Shown one piece after another: positions 17,591 through 20,421 of a stretch of DNA of 20,421 nt. Source of the stretch: Nemertoderma westbladi (lineage: Eukaryota; Xenacoelomorpha; Nemertodermatida; Nemertodermatidae). Each line of letters opens with the position of its first letter. Position 1 is the first letter of the stretch. The translations under genes were made by a program, and so were the position numbers. Location: positions 1 through 20,421 of the forward strand of contig JAUCBJ010007691.1 of assembly GCA_032718475.1 (NCBI GenBank), in the 5' to 3' direction. The notes below the pieces were generated by a model that was not told the origin of the DNA, ran no database searches, and saw only the letters and a list, made by a program, of their open reading frames with translations.

Positions 17591-17602
17591 AAAATAATTG
17601 AT

Positions 17603-17890
17603 ATACCGGTACTTACGATAGGCCTATTATCTTTATTTCAATAAATTTAGGCTGAAATTATACCGGTACTTGTAATTAATTCTAGTCCAGAATTATATAT
17701 ACTACAAACTGTAAGCTGTATACCGGTATTCCCGATAGGCCTATTATATATTTATATATTTGTGCTAAAATTATACCGGTATTCTGTGATAAACCTAGTC
17801 TGTAATAATACGTTATATATACTATAAGCATACCGGTATTCTAATATATTATATATCTATCCGCTACACTGAGTAGCAGTACCGGTAATT
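17603..17890. repeat. About 117-bp tandem repeat rich in TACCGGTA and TAGGCCTA
   Basis: ATACCGGT starts units at 17603 and 17720 (117 bp apart), with a shorter third at about 17830. The first two units share CGATAGGCCTATTAT and a later AAATTATACCGGTA. The palindromes ACCGGT and TAGGCCTA are dense. The array ends about 85 bp before the start codon at 17976. Confidence 0.75.
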
Positions 17891-17975
17891 AATTACTAGG
17901 CTAGCAGTTAATACTGAGTTACTAGACTTGCTCAGACTGTAATACAGCAGTAGACATTCAACTGTACACATAAAC

Positions 17976-20421
17976 ATGTCTGATACTAAGCAGAACCTGT
18001 CAGACAGTTTATTAGATGTAACTATCTGCGACTCAGATAGAGGTGTAGAACCTTCTAGTCGTAAGTTCAGTTCACCTCCCACTGTGAGGAAAGTCATCCC
18101 TCCAGTAGTAATAAAAGAACCTAGGCTGGTCCAACATCGTAGGTCTATCATAGGCACTCGAGCTCAGGTCAAACGGGACCAAGAAGCAGCGGAACAGCAA
18201 CAACCCGCGAGACAAGAACTTACTTCTCAACGGCCCAACAGCTCCAGTAGTGAGGATACTGTAGAGCTGACACCCGAGCGCGGAGCAAGGATGACGGATG
18301 TGGTTTATTCGGATCCCCTTCTCATCCTTCCTGCAGCCGTACTCACTAGGTTATTGATCGCTGTGGAAGAACACCAGATCGATTGGGCGAGAAGCCAGCG
18401 TTCAACTAGAGATAGTTATGCTGGATACACAAGGGAAGAACTGAAGTCCATGGTCGAGTCGCAATGGAACTTCCCCGGACCCGGACTCCCGTTTGATTTA
18501 TCAGAAGCTGCCTGGGAAGACATACACCGGATGGGAGTAGCCAAGGAAACCATCGATCCAGCTGTGTGGAAGAGGTCCGCAGCCGGATACGCACAGGGAT
18601 TCTTCAGCTCTATAGAGCGATTAAAAGAACAACTGTTTCAACAACCTCAAGGACCTCAAGAGCAGGGATTGCTGCTTTATCAAGTTAGAGAAAGAATTCT
18701 ACGAATCAGGCTAATCTTATCAGCCTTTGAGGAGGCTTCTAAACGAAGACAAGACACGTCGTTGCAAGTTGCCGTAAAGACTTGGTTTCAACGGGTGAGT
18801 CTCCAGGTTCAAGGAACAGCTCAGTGGAAAGCTCAGCTGGAGGAGCGATCAACCCATGGAGAATCAACAGACGCTACTTTTTCCCAAGTGGAAAGTGAAG
18901 CGACGGCAGAGAAACCGCATAAGAGGGATGCCATTGACATTTATCTGTCAGACTATCAACGTTTTTTAGGTGATGACGAGTTGAGGAGAAGGTTAGAGGG
19001 ACTTAGCCCTAATAGTGAAGGAACCAAGCTTGTGTTGGATGCCATCGATGTGGAAATGAGGGCTGCGAATCAGGCTAAATTTGATGAACAACTCCGCATC
19101 ACACGAGTCCAGGAAGAACAAGTAAAGAAAAAACGTATAGAAGACAGAAAGGCAGCGGCAGTAGCAGCAGCAGTGGCAGCTGCAGAAGCAGAAACAAAAG
19201 CGGCAGCGGCAGTGGCAGCGGCAGAAACAAAAGAGGCAGCGGCAGTGGCAGCGGCAGAGGCAAAAGCGGCAGTAGCAGCAGCAAAGGCAGCGGCCGAAGC
19301 AGAAACAAAAGCGGCAGCGGCAGAGACAAAAGCAGCAGTAGCGGCAGCAGAGGCGGCGGCCGAAGCGGAAAGAAAAGCGGCGGAGGCAGTGGCAGAAGCC
19401 GAACGGAGAGCGACTGAAGAAACCACCCAATTAGAATTGGAAAACATTCAGGAGAATCAAGACTGCATAAATAAACAGTTAACAGCTAGTAATATGCAGA
19501 TGATGAATCGATCTACTCCCAAAAGACAGGGATATACATCATCTGAGGAAGGCGATACCACCGATACTGAAGGCAAAGGAAATAGATCTCGTCTAAGCAG
19601 ACGTAAAAGAACATTCCACCGTCAGAAATTGCCTGATTTGCCTCCAGCTGTTAGAAGGCAACTAAATAACACCAACTTAGGTAGTACAGAGCCCACAGAC
19701 CAAACAATTAAAATAGAAAGACTCCCTACGATAGTAGATGAGCCTGAAATAATTAGGCCTGTTCTTGAAATCACCCCTTCGGTGATAGACACACCTGTGC
19801 TCCCTGAGATTACCTCTAAATTCCCTTTGCATAGCACTAAGCTACCTGTGCCCCGTAGAACTGCCCAGGAGACAGTTCATGTCATGGACCCCGAGCGAAA
19901 TATTCAGGATTTGTCGCCCGTTGTCCCTCGTCCGCCCGCTACAACGTTGGCGACTCCCGCTTCGGCGGTCGAATGGGTGGACGAGAGACGGCGGGGGATG
20001 GATCTCCTGCTCGGGCAGATGCGGGAGACTGTTCAGCAATTTAAGGGCACAGTAAGGGAAAGTAGGCTAGAGTTGCAAGAAGTGCAGCAAAGTATCGCGC
20101 TAGAACGCGATAAATTAGTAAATACCCAAAAGGGTATACCACCACCCTCTGTAACAATGTGTCAACCTGTTAGGTCTGAAGTATCGCATGCGCAAGGTGT
20201 GGAGCCTACACGCATCTATACTGCTAGCGAAGTAGAAACTCCTATAGTGAACCCTATTAAGGGTAATTATAGACCTGTTGATAATGATATTCCATATAGA
20301 ACTGATCATAATCCGAGAAATTTATATACCGATAACTCGATATTAAATAACACGATGGCCCAAGAAAGTTTTACGCGTCAAATGGCTAGAACCGAAGCCC
20401 GGCAAGCGGTGAAGGTGGGAG
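17976..20421 (+). CDS. Long unrecognised Gag-like ORF, 3' end beyond window
   Basis: An uninterrupted frame of 815 codons from ATG 17976 (A at -3; in-frame TAA upstream at 17940-17942) to the window end. I do not recognise the family. Residues 1-110 are polar and probably disordered. About 115-300 is a compact, tryptophan-containing helical region (YTREELKSMVESQW near 152; SSIERLKEQLF near 214) that could be a capsid or a multimerisation domain. Residues 393-479 are an Ala/Glu/Lys repeat (AAAVAAAEAETKA types) predicted to be long helix or coiled coil. Residues 537-551 are strongly basic (RSRLSRRKRTFHRQK). A second likely coiled coil covers 670-714, followed by a Pro/Thr-rich part. No zinc knuckle, protease or RT is reached. 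Its position after a presumed LTR and leader argues for a retroelement structural protein; a host coiled-coil gene is the alternative. No stop or frameshift is seen, unlike all other elements here. Confidence 0.75.
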   Translation, partial: MSDTKQNLSDSLLDVTICDSDRGVEPSSRKFSSPPTVRKVIPPVVIKEPRLVQHRRSIIGTRAQVKRDQEAAEQQQPARQELTSQRPNSSSSEDTVELTPERGARMTDVVYSDPLLILPAAVLTRLLIAVEEHQIDWARSQRSTRDSYAGYTREELKSMVESQWNFPGPGLPFDLSEAAWEDIHRMGVAKETIDPAVWKRSAAGYAQGFFSSIERLKEQLFQQPQGPQEQGLLLYQVRERILRIRLILSAFEEASKRRQDTSLQVAVKTWFQRVSLQVQGTAQWKAQLEERSTHGESTDATFSQVESEATAEKPHKRDAIDIYLSDYQRFLGDDELRRRLEGLSPNSEGTKLVLDAIDVEMRAANQAKFDEQLRITRVQEEQVKKKRIEDRKAAAVAAAVAAAEAETKAAAAVAAAETKEAAAVAAAEAKAAVAAAKAAAEAETKAAAAETKAAVAAAEAAAEAERKAAEAVAEAERRATEETTQLELENIQENQDCINKQLTASNMQMMNRSTPKRQGYTSSEEGDTTDTEGKGNRSRLSRRKRTFHRQKLPDLPPAVRRQLNNTNLGSTEPTDQTIKIERLPTIVDEPEIIRPVLEITPSVIDTPVLPEITSKFPLHSTKLPVPRRTAQETVHVMDPERNIQDLSPVVPRPPATTLATPASAVEWVDERRRGMDLLLGQMRETVQQFKGTVRESRLELQEVQQSIALERDKLVNTQKGIPPPSVTMCQPVRSEVSHAQGVEPTRIYTASEVETPIVNPIKGNYRPVDNDIPYRTDHNPRNLYTDNSILNNTMAQESFTRQMARTEARQAVKVG
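19152..19412 (+). repeat. Imperfect GCN-codon repeat encoding Ala-rich helix
   Basis: A run of GCA/GCG/GCC codons broken by GAA, GAG, AAA and ACA codons, with a loose period of 12 to 15 codons (AAAETK-like). It encodes residues 393-479 of the frame at 17976. Mixed synonymous codons show it is not a fresh pure triplet expansion. The same repeat creates long open frames on the minus strand (18993-19447) that are artefacts of its composition. Confidence 0.85.

Larger units (their letters stand above)
14561..20421 (+). mobile_element. 5' part of a large LTR-type element (LTR, leader, gag-like ORF)
   Basis: The proposed left terminus is TGTAAAAGCTTTTGTGGG at 14561, because it interrupts a pol reading frame and because an independent inverted copy (457-537) begins at the same base. 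The segment then runs without recognisable coding capacity for about 3.4 kb, containing three separate tandem arrays, and leads into a long frame from 17976 that leaves the window. I could not find the 3' end of the LTR or a tRNA-complementary primer-binding site, so the LTR/leader border is unknown. It may be BEL, gypsy or another class, and it is possible that more than one element lies in this span. Confidence 0.5.

Noticed and set aside
18993-19447. Three overlapping minus-strand open frames (Cys/Phe-, Ala- and Leu-rich)
   Set aside because: They are the complements of the GCN codon repeat in the plus-strand frame at 17976. Low-complexity composition keeps all frames open. The plus frame is open far beyond the repeat and has varied, protein-like content.

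Overview
This window looks like a piece of an invertebrate animal genome, probably marine, built almost entirely from nested and broken transposable elements. The signs are a C2H2 zinc-finger array, an RTE-like LINE with an APE-type endonuclease, a Ty3/gypsy gag-pol, AT-rich spacers full of inverted repeats, and frequent TACCGGTA/TAGGCCTA palindromes in one region. I see no rRNA, tRNA, CRISPR array, operon or intact conserved housekeeping gene. The taxon cannot be fixed from the sequence alone.

Layout. 1-1680: no gene; an inverted 81-bp LTR end (457-537) and a 50-bp-periodic array of CCGTTA/TAACGG hairpins (about 845-1005). 1681-2262 (-): 3' end of an RTE-like LINE, frameshifted by a small inverted duplication. 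3303-4768: copy A of a dispersed repeat ('R'), carrying an 832-bp terminal-inverted-repeat (TIR) element with an 8-bp target duplication and a 4 x 50-bp tandem array. 5682-6542 (-): an array of nine complete C2H2 fingers cut at its 5' end by repeat R. 6510-11699: copy B of repeat R, whose TIR element is split by about 4 kb of later insertions: a LINE 3' end, an RTE-like LINE with endonuclease and reverse transcriptase, and a second TIR element of 1135 bp with a perfect 8-bp target duplication. 11784-12516: a foldback palindrome related to repeat R. 12517-14560: a Ty3/gypsy gag-pol cut inside the reverse transcriptase. 14561-20421 (end): apparently the 5' part of a second, larger LTR element inserted into that pol gene, with about 3.4 kb of LTR plus leader holding three unrelated tandem arrays (38, 288 and 117 bp), then a long reading frame (17976 to past the window end) encoding an unrecognised Gag-like protein with an alanine-rich helical repeat.

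How it fits together. Few sequences here look able to act as host genes. The zinc-finger array is the best host-gene candidate but has lost its 5' end. The only long undamaged frame of unknown identity is the one at the right edge. The most informative features are the insertion footprints: three matching 8-bp duplications, a related empty site inside the foldback arms, and two independent copies of one LTR terminus. Together they allow the order of events to be reconstructed from this one window.
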